Assembly (NCBI GenBank): GCA_002351725.1 | Contig: DEHD01000018.1 | Coordinates: 1-64,000 of the forward strand | Reading direction: 5' to 3' | Length of the DNA stretch: 64,000 nucleotides | DNA from: Prevotella sp. UBA2809 | Lineage (GTDB): Bacteria > Bacteroidota > Bacteroidia > Bacteroidales > Bacteroidaceae | Shown here: in pieces, positions 35,377-43,971 of the stretch | How positions within the stretch are numbered: the first letter of the stretch is position 1 | Layout: the number at the start of each line of letters is the position of its first letter | Position numbers and translations under genes: made by a program | Notes under the pieces: generated by a model | Database searches by the model: none | What the model saw: only the letters and a program-made list of their open reading frames with translations | Told to the model about the DNA's origin: nothing

Positions 35377-36309
35377 TTAAATATTCAAGGTTTCACTTAC
35401 AATAAATATAGGGCGTCCTTTTACTTGGTCGAATATCTTCCCAATATATAGTCCCAGAACACCCATCATAAACAGTAGCAGACCACCTACAAACCAGATT
35501 GAGAAAATGGTTGATGTGTATCCAACTACCTCATTCAAACCATAGAACTTGGCAAAGATATTATATATGGCCATCAAGAAAGAAAGCACAGACATAATCA
35601 GACCTAACGACACTGCCAGATGCAGTGGACGATTACTGTTCGATATAATAGAGTCGTACGAAAGCTTAAGCAGCCGGTAAAGATTGTACGAGCTTTCGCC
35701 CTCCAATCTGTGATCATGTAACACGTCAACCGTAGTCTTCTTGAATCCAAGTGTATGAACTAGTTCTACAAACGAGCGCGAATATTCAGGAATGCTGCAA
35801 TACACTTTTACCACTTTCTTACTATAGATACCAAACTCAGCCACAGCCTTATCAGTCTTGAAACCACTTAAGAAATCATAGGCTTTATGAAACATCGCCG
35901 ACGATAGTCTTTTTAGGAAGGTATCTTCACGTACTACTCTACGCGCACTTACTATATCATAACCTTCCTGAGCCTTTCTGTACATAGCTGGAAGGTCTTC
36001 TGGTTTATTCTGCAAGTCGCAGTCAATCACAGCCACATATTCGCCCTTGGCATAGCTTAGTCCGGCAGTAATAGCATAAGGCTGCCCAAAGTTACGACTC
36101 AGGTTTATGCCCTTCACTTTTTTATCTCGGGCACATATCTCCGTTATTTTATTCCATGAGAGATCTGGCGAGCAGTCGTTTACCAATATTATTTCATAAT
36201 TATCGGTCAGGTTTTTTATTGCGGCATGAATACGCTGCACCAGCTCATCCAGCATTTTCTCCCCATGAAATACTGGTGAAACAATAGATAGATCCATAAT
36301 AATATTCAT
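35377..36309 (-). CDS. Polyprenyl-phosphate glycosyltransferase (GT2, ArnC/GtrB-like)
   Basis: A 310-residue membrane-anchored GT2 enzyme: a catalytic GT-A domain with LSIVSPVFHGEKML and the metal motif AVIDCDLQNKPED, then two C-terminal transmembrane helices. The type moves a sugar (or Ara4N/Fuc4N-like sugar) from a nucleotide donor to undecaprenyl phosphate. With GtrA next door and a GT-C enzyme in the same operon it fits a GtrA/GtrB/GT-C scheme. I use ATG 36309, downstream of the -7 element; MDLS at 36297 is possible. Confidence 0.9.
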   Translation of the reverse strand: MNIIMDLSIVSPVFHGEKMLDELVQRIHAAIKNLTDNYEIILVNDCSPDLSWNKITEICARDKKVKGINLSRNFGQPYAITAGLSYAKGEYVAVIDCDLQNKPEDLPAMYRKAQEGYDIVSARRVVREDTFLKRLSSAMFHKAYDFLSGFKTDKAVAEFGIYSKKVVKVYCSIPEYSRSFVELVHTLGFKKTTVDVLHDHRLEGESSYNLYRLLKLSYDSIISNSNRPLHLAVSLGLIMSVLSFLMAIYNIFAKFYGLNEVVGYTSTIFSIWFVGGLLLFMMGVLGLYIGKIFDQVKGRPIFIVSETLNI

Positions 36310-36318
36310 AATTCTACT

Positions 36319-36348
36319 GCAAAGATACAAACATTTTTTGTTTTTCAA
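36319..36348 (-). promoter_or_regulatory. Promoter of the GT2-wecE-GT87 operon
   Basis: Minus strand TTG at 36348-36346, 18-base spacer, TATCTTTGC at 36327-36319. It leaves nine bases to the chosen ATG and excludes the start at 36348. Confidence 0.65.
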
Positions 36349-36379
36349 TGATTTTTCTCATATTTTCGTTTTTTTTGTT

Positions 36380-36388
36380 TAACTTTGC
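36380..36388 (+). promoter_or_regulatory. -7 promoter element of gtrA
   Basis: TAACTTTGC, divergent from the GT2 promoter. No TTTG at the expected distance. A TTG-start reading from 36385 would begin inside it and is rejected. Confidence 0.6.
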
Positions 36389-36405
36389 AATCAAAATCAA
36401 TATTG

Positions 36406-36795
36406 ATGCAACAAAAGAGGGAAACACTTGGACAGATAATGCGATTTGGTGTCGTAGGCGCAGTGTCTACGGCCATCCACCTTTCTATTTATTGGCTTTT
36501 ACAACATTTCATCAATGTCAACATAGCCTATTCTGCAGGTTATTTCCTAAGTTTCCTGGCAAATTATTACCTCTCGGCCCGCTTCACCTTCCACGAACGC
36601 ACATCGGCTCGAAATGGGGCTGGCTTTGCAGGAGCACATATATTCAACTACTTCTTGCAGATAGGATTGTTTAATTTCTTCTTGTGGATTGGTCTTCATC
36701 GGCTATTGGCTCCCTTTGCAGTATTAATGATAGCTGTGCCAACAAACTTTGTCATTGTGCGTTTTGTATTTAAACACTTCTCTAAGAAATCATGA
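36406..36795 (+). CDS. GtrA family membrane protein
   Basis: A 129-residue protein with four transmembrane helices and the GtrA pattern: IMRFGVVGAVSTAIHLSIYW at the start, ANYYLSARFTF in the first loop and NFVIVRFVFK at the end. GtrA proteins are thought to flip undecaprenyl-phosphate-linked sugars to the periplasmic side. Placed divergently to a GtrB-like GT2 gene. Overlaps the following GT4 gene (ATGA at 36792-36795). Confidence 0.92.
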   Translation: MQQKRETLGQIMRFGVVGAVSTAIHLSIYWLLQHFINVNIAYSAGYFLSFLANYYLSARFTFHERTSARNGAGFAGAHIFNYFLQIGLFNFFLWIGLHRLLAPFAVLMIAVPTNFVIVRFVFKHFSKKS

Positions 36796-37946
36796 CTACA
36801 AGCATACTTAAAATAGGTTTCGATGCCAAACGCATAGTCCGCAATGGCACGGGGTTAGGAAGCTATGGACGTACATTAGTCAACGACCTCTCAAAGTTCC
36901 CCATCGAGCTCCGTCTCTACGCCCCTGACGAAGGGCGTGCTGACCTGCGCGATCAAGTTTCCCATAAAGAAAACATTGTTTTCTCAGTAAGAAAACATCA
37001 TTTTCTCGGCGGGAAAACACCGTTTTCTGCCTTAGAAAACGCTTATTGGCGTAGTCGAGGGATATTAAAAGACCTGAAGCGCGATGGTATTCAGTTGTTC
37101 CATGGTCTTTCTGGCGAGCTGCCTTTTGGCATCCACAAGAGTGGCATCAAGTCTGTTGTTACCATCCACGACCTTATTTTCCTACGCCATCCAGAGTTCT
37201 ACAACCCCATTGATGTCAAGCTCTACACATGGAAATTTCGTCGCACCCTGCGTGAGGCCGACCATATCATAGCTATAAGCGAGTGCACAAAACGTGATAT
37301 TATTGAATTCGGCGGTACCGATGTTTCAGAGGATAAAATCACACTGATTTATCAGTCGTGCTCTCCCCGATTCAACACCTCTCAAAATTATAAAACCTCA
37401 AATCTTAATTCAAAATTGGGTCGTTACGTCTTGAGCGTTGGCTCCATCGAACCACGCAAGAACACTATGCTGGCACTCAAGGCCCTACACCATCTGCCCG
37501 ACGATATATCATTGGTACTTGTAGGTCGTCATACCGCTTATACAGACAAACTCATACAGTATGCCAGGGCCAATGGCTTAGAACATCGCCTTCACATCCT
37601 TCATGGTGTCCCCGATGCTCACCTCCCTGCCATCTATGCAGATGCAGAATGCTTTGTTTACCCAAGTGTCTACGAAGGTTTTGGAATACCTATCATCGAA
37701 GCCATCAGCTGTGGCCTACCCGTTGTTGCCTGTACCGGTTCTTGCCTTGAGGAGGCAGGAGGTCCCGATTCTCTCTATGTAGCTCCTAACGATGCTATCG
37801 GCATGGCAAATGCCATACGACGCAGTCTTAAAGGCGCCGATGATAGAGAAGAGCGAATCCAACGTAGTATGGACTATATCCGTCGCTTCAGCGGCACAGA
37901 TGTTGCAGGGCAGGTAGTCGATGTATATAAAAGGGTTTTAGGTTAG
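36792..37946 (+). CDS. Glycosyltransferase family 4
   Basis: A 384-residue GT-B enzyme. N-terminal domain: KIGFDAKRIVRNGTGLGSYG with the glycine-rich acceptor loop. C-terminal donor domain: YVLSVGSIEPRKN, then the E-x7-E motif in YPSVYEGFGIPIIEAISCGLP. Mannosyl- and other hexosyltransferases of O-antigen synthesis look like this. Residues about 60-84 (KENIVFSVRKHHFLGGK...) are encoded by the 22-base-period hairpin array and look inserted. A low-complexity stretch near residues 194-212 may be a second, AT-rich insertion. The end meets the convergent HhH gene two bases away. Confidence 0.9.
   Translation: MTTSILKIGFDAKRIVRNGTGLGSYGRTLVNDLSKFPIELRLYAPDEGRADLRDQVSHKENIVFSVRKHHFLGGKTPFSALENAYWRSRGILKDLKRDGIQLFHGLSGELPFGIHKSGIKSVVTIHDLIFLRHPEFYNPIDVKLYTWKFRRTLREADHIIAISECTKRDIIEFGGTDVSEDKITLIYQSCSPRFNTSQNYKTSNLNSKLGRYVLSVGSIEPRKNTMLALKALHHLPDDISLVLVGRHTAYTDKLIQYARANGLEHRLHILHGVPDAHLPAIYADAECFVYPSVYEGFGIPIIEAISCGLPVVACTGSCLEEAGGPDSLYVAPNDAIGMANAIRRSLKGADDREERIQRSMDYIRRFSGTDVAGQVVDVYKRVLG
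36969..37043. repeat. 22-base-period tandem hairpin array inside the GT4 gene
   Basis: Three 22-base units (36978-36999, 37000-37021, 37022-37043) preceded by a half unit. Each has arms GTTTTC (or ATTTTC) and GAAAAC around a variable 7-base loop, plus a 3-base spacer. Because 22 is not a multiple of three, each copy is translated in a different frame, yet no stop arises. Confidence 0.8.
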
Positions 37947-37948
37947 AA

Positions 37949-39877
37949 TCAGATTCTCCACCTTACTTGTATATCAAGATCAGTTTGGCTAGATTGGTCT
38001 ATCTGCTGATTATCGCTGCTTATTTTGACACGATCAAAGTAATCAGTAACGCCTATTTTTGCAGTAAATGTAAGCTTTCTACCTATACAGGCTCTTAACA
38101 TCATCCAGTAACGTATACCCTCGCCATAGAACTGCTGCATAGAATATGTATAAAGAGGACCATTTTCATATAGATACACTCGGCTGTTACTGCTATCTGT
38201 ATCAAAATATCCTACCCCTGCGTTGAGACGCAACCAATCGTGAGTATATGCAACGTTCTCACTTATCATAGCACCGAACTCAGATTTCTGTGCAGTACAA
38301 TAACCACCATCAAACTGCGTCCGCGCACTGAATTGTGATGAAGAATATTCAATGCTTATTCGGGTACGATGTTCCTGTTCTTTAATTTTCAGTCTGTAAC
38401 GCCCCATTAGTTTCCATTTTTCAGTAGTGTGTACGCATTGAATCATATTATCAACCGAATGTGACGCTGTTGATTCACGATACATAGGCCATGGATGGTA
38501 GGCATAGTCGGTATAGGCTGTCAGCTGCCACTTTGACGATGGTTGCCACGACAGTCCTACATAAATTCCGCTTTCGTTCTGTATTTTTCCACCGTCACTA
38601 TAACTCTGCGCATCTAACGATGCGTATTGATAGGCATAAAAACGCTGCAGTACCATGATATTTATATTATTATTTGTACTTACACTTATCGTGTTTATTG
38701 TTGCAATGTGCCCTTTGTCGTCAGTAGCTGTTTCACCATTCAATGCCCATCGCCTGCCTCTGTAGCCATAGTCTATGCTGGCGTTCATAAAGTTAAAACC
38801 TTCTGGCTTATAATAATTGTACATCTGCTTTTTATTTGGCCTCAATTCTCTATCCAAGTGATTGTACAGTGCATTTAAAGCAATATGCATTCTGCCTACA
38901 TCATAGCGTAATGTACCGCCAGTTTTCAATACATGCATATTATGTTTCTTTTCCATCTCCGTTTCCGTACGATGGTAGCCTGAAGTCAATATAGTTCGAG
39001 CACTTCCGTCGTTATTAAGTGTTGCGTCAATGGGGGCGTATGAAACAAACGCAGTTGTTCGTATACCTCGCCCATAATTGATAGTGGCTCCTACACCTTG
39101 AAGATAGCCTTCCGATCTTGAAGAATGTGCCCGCAGTCCAATAGTGTTTCGTCCCAGATTCTGTAATATAGCAATTTTGCCTAATCCAAAACTATTGTTC
39201 ATCACCATACCCATACCCATCGATACCCTATAGTTTCCAAGCACCAGTGTTTCCAGGCGTCCCATCTTTTTCAGTTGCAGATATGGTGAATAATAATCAT
39301 AACCGAACTTATTTCCATTTGTAAAGAAAGGTTCACCAGCATCTTTCGATGCCACAATACCTAATTTCATATTATCGCCACGCTCCACCTGATAGCGGAA
39401 CCAATGGCGATACCTGTCGCCCAGATAGCCATCCCTGTCACCTTTCCGCTCATAAAATGGCACACGACCGTTTGCCACCAATTCGTTCCTGACACGCGGC
39501 TTCAGCTTGGTTTCATCACCAACATACACAAAGCATTCCAGCAGTTTTCTAACCTGTGGGCCAATTTCCTTAATCATCTGTAGTTCGGCCAACGATTTCA
39601 TCGAGCCGTATCTATATAGATATTCCTCCAAAGCCTCAACCTGTTGGGTCGACAGGAATGGGATTTGTTCTAATTCTTCACGCGTTGTTTTATTTATGTT
39701 TATCGGATTTTGTTCCAATTCACAAAGCAGATCGTAGTTCTCTTGCCACTGTTCTGACGCCATATCTTCCGCATTCATCACTTGGTTCAAATACTGTTCC
39801 CAACAATGCTGCTCTTGCGCCTGCAACCCAAGCACAATCACAGTCAGAGACATTACTAAAAAAAATCTTAATCTCAT
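37949..39877 (-). CDS. Exported helix-hairpin-helix and beta-barrel protein
   Basis: A 642-residue protein with a signal peptide (ending near LQAQ) and two helix-hairpin-helix motifs (roughly residues 55-120: ININKTTREELEQIPFLS and LQMIKEIGPQVRKLLE), as in ComEA. The rest (about 130-642) is rich in alternating aromatic strands, as expected of an outer-membrane beta-barrel, ending in IQVRWRI. Such ComEA-like/porin hybrids are common in Bacteroidota; function is not established. DNA binding at the cell surface is a reasonable but untested idea. Confidence 0.8.
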   Translation of the reverse strand: MRLRFFLVMSLTVIVLGLQAQEQHCWEQYLNQVMNAEDMASEQWQENYDLLCELEQNPININKTTREELEQIPFLSTQQVEALEEYLYRYGSMKSLAELQMIKEIGPQVRKLLECFVYVGDETKLKPRVRNELVANGRVPFYERKGDRDGYLGDRYRHWFRYQVERGDNMKLGIVASKDAGEPFFTNGNKFGYDYYSPYLQLKKMGRLETLVLGNYRVSMGMGMVMNNSFGLGKIAILQNLGRNTIGLRAHSSRSEGYLQGVGATINYGRGIRTTAFVSYAPIDATLNNDGSARTILTSGYHRTETEMEKKHNMHVLKTGGTLRYDVGRMHIALNALYNHLDRELRPNKKQMYNYYKPEGFNFMNASIDYGYRGRRWALNGETATDDKGHIATINTISVSTNNNINIMVLQRFYAYQYASLDAQSYSDGGKIQNESGIYVGLSWQPSSKWQLTAYTDYAYHPWPMYRESTASHSVDNMIQCVHTTEKWKLMGRYRLKIKEQEHRTRISIEYSSSQFSARTQFDGGYCTAQKSEFGAMISENVAYTHDWLRLNAGVGYFDTDSSNSRVYLYENGPLYTYSMQQFYGEGIRYWMMLRACIGRKLTFTAKIGVTDYFDRVKISSDNQQIDQSSQTDLDIQVRWRI

Positions 39878-39900
39878 AGGTTTATGTCATATTTTGGTCT

Positions 39901-39935
39901 GCAAAGATAAAGTATTTATTTGAAATAAATGCAAA
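39901..39935 (-). promoter_or_regulatory. Promoter of the HhH/barrel gene
   Basis: Minus strand TTTG at 39935-39932, a 22-base spacer (slightly long), TATCTTTGC at 39909-39901. Divergent from the next promoter. Confidence 0.6.
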
Positions 39936-39973
39936 AAGGTGAAGGAAATAGTGTAAATATGAAAAATAAGCAC

Positions 39974-39982
39974 TACCTTTGC
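39974..39982 (+). promoter_or_regulatory. -7 promoter element of the DUF4294 gene
   Basis: TACCTTTGC, ending seven bases before the ATG at 39990, giving a very short leader. Confidence 0.6.
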
Positions 39983-39989
39983 ACCCGAA

Positions 39990-40628
39990 ATGAGAAAGGT
40001 AGTTGTTTTATCGATGATGTTGCTGCTCTGGATCTCGGCTGCCAAGGGGCAGGAGGAACAGAGAATGACCGCTGAGCAGGTGCTGGCGGAAATGGACTCG
40101 CCTACTTTTGTGCCTACCGTGAAGGTGAGCAAGGTGATGCACGAGGGAGACAGCATACAGTATATGGAGATGAACAACGTGTATGTATACCCACAACTGA
40201 CGTTTAAAAACAAACGACAGGCCCAGAACTACATGCGACTGGTGACAAACGTGAAGAAGGTGCTGCCGATTGCTAAAGAGGCAAGAATGATGCTTATAGA
40301 AACAACGGAGTACTTAGAAACACTGCCAAACGACAAAGCAAAGGCAGAACACATGAAACGCGTGGAACAGGACATTTTCAAAACATACAAGCCTAAAATG
40401 AAAAAACTGACCTACAGCCAGGGAAAACTGCTGATAAAACTGATAGACCGCGAGTGCCACTCGAGCAGCTACGACATGATTAAGGCTTTTATGGGGCCGC
40501 TGAGAGCTGGATTCTGGCAGGTGTTTGCATGGGGCTTTGGTGCATCGTTGAAGAAGGAATATGATGCGCAGGGAGTGGACCGACTGACAGAGCGAGTAGT
40601 GCTTATGGTTGAGAGTGGGCAGATTTAA
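39990..40628 (+). CDS. DUF4294 family exported protein
   Basis: A 212-residue protein with a signal peptide (MRKVVVLSMMLLLWISAAKG) and the Bacteroidota-specific DUF4294 pattern: VYVYPQLTFKNKRQAQNYMR and KLTYSQGKLLIKLIDRECHS. The mature part is helical and basic. No known activity. It stands alone between two promoters; the dxs promoter starts 40 bases after its stop. Periplasmic or outer-membrane location follows from the signal peptide. Confidence 0.85.
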   Translation: MRKVVVLSMMLLLWISAAKGQEEQRMTAEQVLAEMDSPTFVPTVKVSKVMHEGDSIQYMEMNNVYVYPQLTFKNKRQAQNYMRLVTNVKKVLPIAKEARMMLIETTEYLETLPNDKAKAEHMKRVEQDIFKTYKPKMKKLTYSQGKLLIKLIDRECHSSSYDMIKAFMGPLRAGFWQVFAWGFGASLKKEYDAQGVDRLTERVVLMVESGQI

Positions 40629-40667
40629 AATAGTTTAATATTTCAGGGAGCAAATTTTGTGATTTAT

Positions 40668-40699
40668 TTTGTGATTTGAATAAATTTGCTTAACTTTGC
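40668..40699 (+). promoter_or_regulatory. Promoter of dxs-trkA-trkH
   Basis: TTTG at 40668-40671, 19-base spacer, TAACTTTGC at 40691-40699. Full consensus match. Transcription would start near 40704. Confidence 0.82.
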
Positions 40700-40720
40700 A
40701 CTCGATAAATTAATTTTTGT

Positions 40721-42619
40721 GTGGAAAAAACTGAGTTTACTCTATTAAATAAGATTGAAACACCCGAAGATTTAAGGAAGCTGAAGGTGGAAGATTTGCC
40801 ACAGGTGTGCGCTGAACTGCGCCGCGATATTATTGAAGAGGTGGCAGTGAACCCGGGACATCTGGCGTCGAGCCTTGGTGTGGCAGAAATAACTGTGGCA
40901 CTACACTACGTGTATAATACTCCCGAAGACAGAATTGTTTGGGACGTGGGTCATCAGGCCTACGGACATAAGATACTTACTGGCAGAAAGGAAAGATTCT
41001 GCACGAATAGAAAGTTAGGCGGAATAAAGCCGTTCCCATCGCCGGAAGAGAGCGAATACGACACCTTTGCCTGCGGACATGCCAGCAACTCTGTATCGGC
41101 AGCATTGGGTATGGCCGTGGCTGCAGAGCTTGAGGGAAAGAAAGACAGACACGTGGTGGCTGTGATAGGCGACGGCGCACTGAGCGGCGGATTGGCGTTT
41201 GAAGGACTGAACAACGTATCGAGCAGCCCTAACAACCTGCTTATCATCCTGAACGACAACAACATGTCGATAGACCGAAGTGTGGGAGGTATGAAGCAGT
41301 ATCTGCTGAACCTGAGCACTAACGAGACATATAACGCCATAAAGTTTAAGACGGCACGATGGTTCAATCGCCATGGCATGCTGAATGATGACCGCAAGAA
41401 GGGACTTATCCGACTGACAAATGCGATGAAGAGTGCGATTTCGCATCAGCAGAACATCTTCGACGGTATGAACATACAGTACTTCGGTCCGTTTGACGGA
41501 CACAACGTGAAGGAACTGGTGCGCATACTGAGTCAGCTGAAGAATATGACAGGACCTAAGTTGCTGCACCTTCACACAAAGAAAGGACACGGATATGCAC
41601 CTGCCGAGAAGGACGTGACGATATGGCACGCACCAGGAAAATTCAATCCCGACACAGGCGAACGCATTGTGGACAATGACCCCACAAAGCCTCAGAAATA
41701 TCAGGATGTATTCGGACATACACTGCTTGAACTGGCAAAACAGAACCCCAAGATAGTTGGAGTGACACCTGCCATGCCAAGTGGATGCTCGATGAACATT
41801 ATGATGAAAGAGATGCCCGAAAGGACATTCGACGTAGGTATAGCCGAGGGACATGCCGTAACATTCAGTGGAGGTATGGCCAAAGATGGACTGCTGCCAT
41901 TCTGTAACATCTATAGTGCATTTGCTCAAAGAGCATTCGACAATATTATACACGACGTGGCACTGTTGAACCTGAACGTGGTATTATGCTTTGACCGCGC
42001 CGGACTAGTGGGAGAAGACGGAGCTACACACCATGGAGCTTTCGACCTAAGTGCTCTGCGACCTATACCAAACTTGACGATTTGCTCACCACTTGACGAG
42101 CACGAGCTACGCAGACTGATGTATACAGCACAACTACCCGACAAGGGACCGTTTGTGATACGTTATCCACGAGGCGGTGGAGAACTTCAGGACTGGCGAT
42201 GCCCATTTGAAGAGATAAAGGTGGGAACAGGACGCAAACTTCACGACGGAAGCGACGTGGCAGTGCTGAGCATAGGCCCGATTGGAAACAACGTCACCCG
42301 CGCCATTGAACAATTGAAAAATGAGAATAAGGAATTAAGTGTTGCTCATTACGACATGAGATTCCTTAAGCCTATCGATGAAAGCATTCTCGAAGAAGTG
42401 GGACGCAATTTTAAGCGCGTAATCACCGTTGAGAACGGAGTGATAAGAGGCGGACTTGGATCGGCCGTGCTTGAGTGGATGAACGACCACGGATATACTC
42501 CTAGAGTGCAGAGACTGGGTCTGCCCGACAGTTTTGTAGAGCATGGAACAGTGAAAGAACTGATGCACATCGTAGGAATAGACGAGGAAGGCATTAAGAA
42601 AGCTATACTAGAGGCATGA
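40721..42619 (+). CDS. dxs: 1-deoxy-D-xylulose-5-phosphate synthase
   Basis: TPP enzyme joining pyruvate and glyceraldehyde 3-phosphate, the first step of the MEP pathway. The 632-residue protein has the TPP motif VIGDGALSGGLAFEGLNN with a later Asn, HPSSLGVAEITVALHYV-like N-terminal contacts (here HLASSLGVAEITVALHYV), and the transketolase C-terminal domains (FDRAGLVGEDGATHHG). The start is GTG at 40721, the first in-frame start after the promoter. A small insertion (LKNENKE, encoded by a TTGAAAAATGAG tract near 42312) precedes AHYDMRFLKPID. The stop overlaps trkA (ATGA). Confidence 0.95.
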   Translation: MEKTEFTLLNKIETPEDLRKLKVEDLPQVCAELRRDIIEEVAVNPGHLASSLGVAEITVALHYVYNTPEDRIVWDVGHQAYGHKILTGRKERFCTNRKLGGIKPFPSPEESEYDTFACGHASNSVSAALGMAVAAELEGKKDRHVVAVIGDGALSGGLAFEGLNNVSSSPNNLLIILNDNNMSIDRSVGGMKQYLLNLSTNETYNAIKFKTARWFNRHGMLNDDRKKGLIRLTNAMKSAISHQQNIFDGMNIQYFGPFDGHNVKELVRILSQLKNMTGPKLLHLHTKKGHGYAPAEKDVTIWHAPGKFNPDTGERIVDNDPTKPQKYQDVFGHTLLELAKQNPKIVGVTPAMPSGCSMNIMMKEMPERTFDVGIAEGHAVTFSGGMAKDGLLPFCNIYSAFAQRAFDNIIHDVALLNLNVVLCFDRAGLVGEDGATHHGAFDLSALRPIPNLTICSPLDEHELRRLMYTAQLPDKGPFVIRYPRGGGELQDWRCPFEEIKVGTGRKLHDGSDVAVLSIGPIGNNVTRAIEQLKNENKELSVAHYDMRFLKPIDESILEEVGRNFKRVITVENGVIRGGLGSAVLEWMNDHGYTPRVQRLGLPDSFVEHGTVKELMHIVGIDEEGIKKAILEA

Positions 42620-43971
42620 AGATAATAATTGTAGGTGCAGGTGCCGTTGGTACTCACCTGTCGAAGCTACTGTCGAGAGAACATCAGGACTGCGTGCTGA
42701 TCGATGCTGACGATGAACGTCTGGCTAAGATGAGCGAGTATGATGTTATGACATACTGCGCATCGCCTACTAGTATTAAAGCTCTAAAGGAGGCGGGAGT
42801 GCAGAATGCCGACCTGTTTGTGGGTGTTACGCCCGAGGAGAGCATTAATATTAATGCATGCATATTGGCACATGCTCTGGGAGCCAAGAAGACCGTAGCA
42901 AGAATTGACAACTACGAGTATTTGGCACCAGGACTGCAACAGTTCTTCAAGAACCTTGGACTTGACTCGTTGATTTACCCAGAGGTTCTGGCCGCAATAG
43001 ACATAAACAACGGACTGAAACTTAGCTGGGTTCGCCAGCGTTGGGACGTTCACGACGGAGCACTTATATTACTGGGTATTAAACTGAGAGAACAGGCCGA
43101 GATACTGAACCAACCGCTGAAAGACTTGTGCGGACCTGACGACCCATATCATATTGTAGCAATAAAACGCGGTGGCGACACCATTATACCAAGCGGTATG
43201 GATGAGCTTAGAGTTAACGACCTAGCTTACTTCATGACTACAAAGGATTATATTCCATACATACGCAAGATAGTAGGTAAGGAGCACTATACCGACGTGA
43301 AGAACGTGATAATGATGGGTGGAGGAAAAACCACAGTTAGAGCTGCCCTGACTGCGCCCGACTATATGAACGTGAAGATTATAGAGAAGGACGCCAAGCG
43401 CTGTGAGCGACTGAACGAACTGTTGGAGAACAAAGACGTCATGGTTATTCACGGCGACGGACGCGACTTGGGATTGCTTGAGGAAGAGGGAATAAGAAAC
43501 ACTCAGGCATTTGTTGCACTGACAGAGAATGCAGAGACAAACATCCTTGCATGTCTGACTGCAAAGAAGATGGGCGTGCGCAAGACCGTGGCAATGGTGG
43601 AGAACCTTGACTATGTAACCATGGCCGAGAGCTTGGACATAGGTACTATTATTAACAAAAAGACTATTGCTGCAAGCCATATATATCAGATGCTGCTTGA
43701 GGCTGACGTAGACAATCTGAGATCGCTGATGATGGTAGATAGCGAAGTGGCTGAGTTCACAGCTGCCGAAGGTTCAAAGGTTACAAAGAAACCAGTTAAG
43801 GACCTTGGATTGCCATTCGGAATGACCATTGGAGGTCTGGTGCGCAACGGAGTGGGAATGCTTGTTAACGGAAACTCGCAGATTGAAGCGGGCGACTCAG
43901 TAATGGTATTCTGCCACGAACAGAAATTAAACAACATCGAGAAACTCTTCAAGAAGGACGCGATATGGTAA
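42616..43971 (+). CDS. trkA: Trk potassium uptake regulator TrkA
   Basis: Peripheral NAD-binding gating subunit of the TrkH potassium channel. The 451-residue protein has two RCK units: TrkA_N with GAGAVGTHLSKLL (about 6-18) and TrkA_C, then a second TrkA_N around VIMMGGGKTTVRAAL (about 230) and a C-terminal TrkA_C. Overlaps trkH by seven bases. Cotranscription with dxs looks incidental rather than functional. Confidence 0.95.
   Translation: MKIIIVGAGAVGTHLSKLLSREHQDCVLIDADDERLAKMSEYDVMTYCASPTSIKALKEAGVQNADLFVGVTPEESININACILAHALGAKKTVARIDNYEYLAPGLQQFFKNLGLDSLIYPEVLAAIDINNGLKLSWVRQRWDVHDGALILLGIKLREQAEILNQPLKDLCGPDDPYHIVAIKRGGDTIIPSGMDELRVNDLAYFMTTKDYIPYIRKIVGKEHYTDVKNVIMMGGGKTTVRAALTAPDYMNVKIIEKDAKRCERLNELLENKDVMVIHGDGRDLGLLEEEGIRNTQAFVALTENAETNILACLTAKKMGVRKTVAMVENLDYVTMAESLDIGTIINKKTIAASHIYQMLLEADVDNLRSLMMVDSEVAEFTAAEGSKVTKKPVKDLGLPFGMTIGGLVRNGVGMLVNGNSQIEAGDSVMVFCHEQKLNNIEKLFKKDAIW

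Noticed and set aside
36969..37043. CRISPR array
   Set aside because: The repeats are palindromic arms of six bases with 7-base loops and 3-base spacers; there are no long repeats or spacers and no cas genes in the window.
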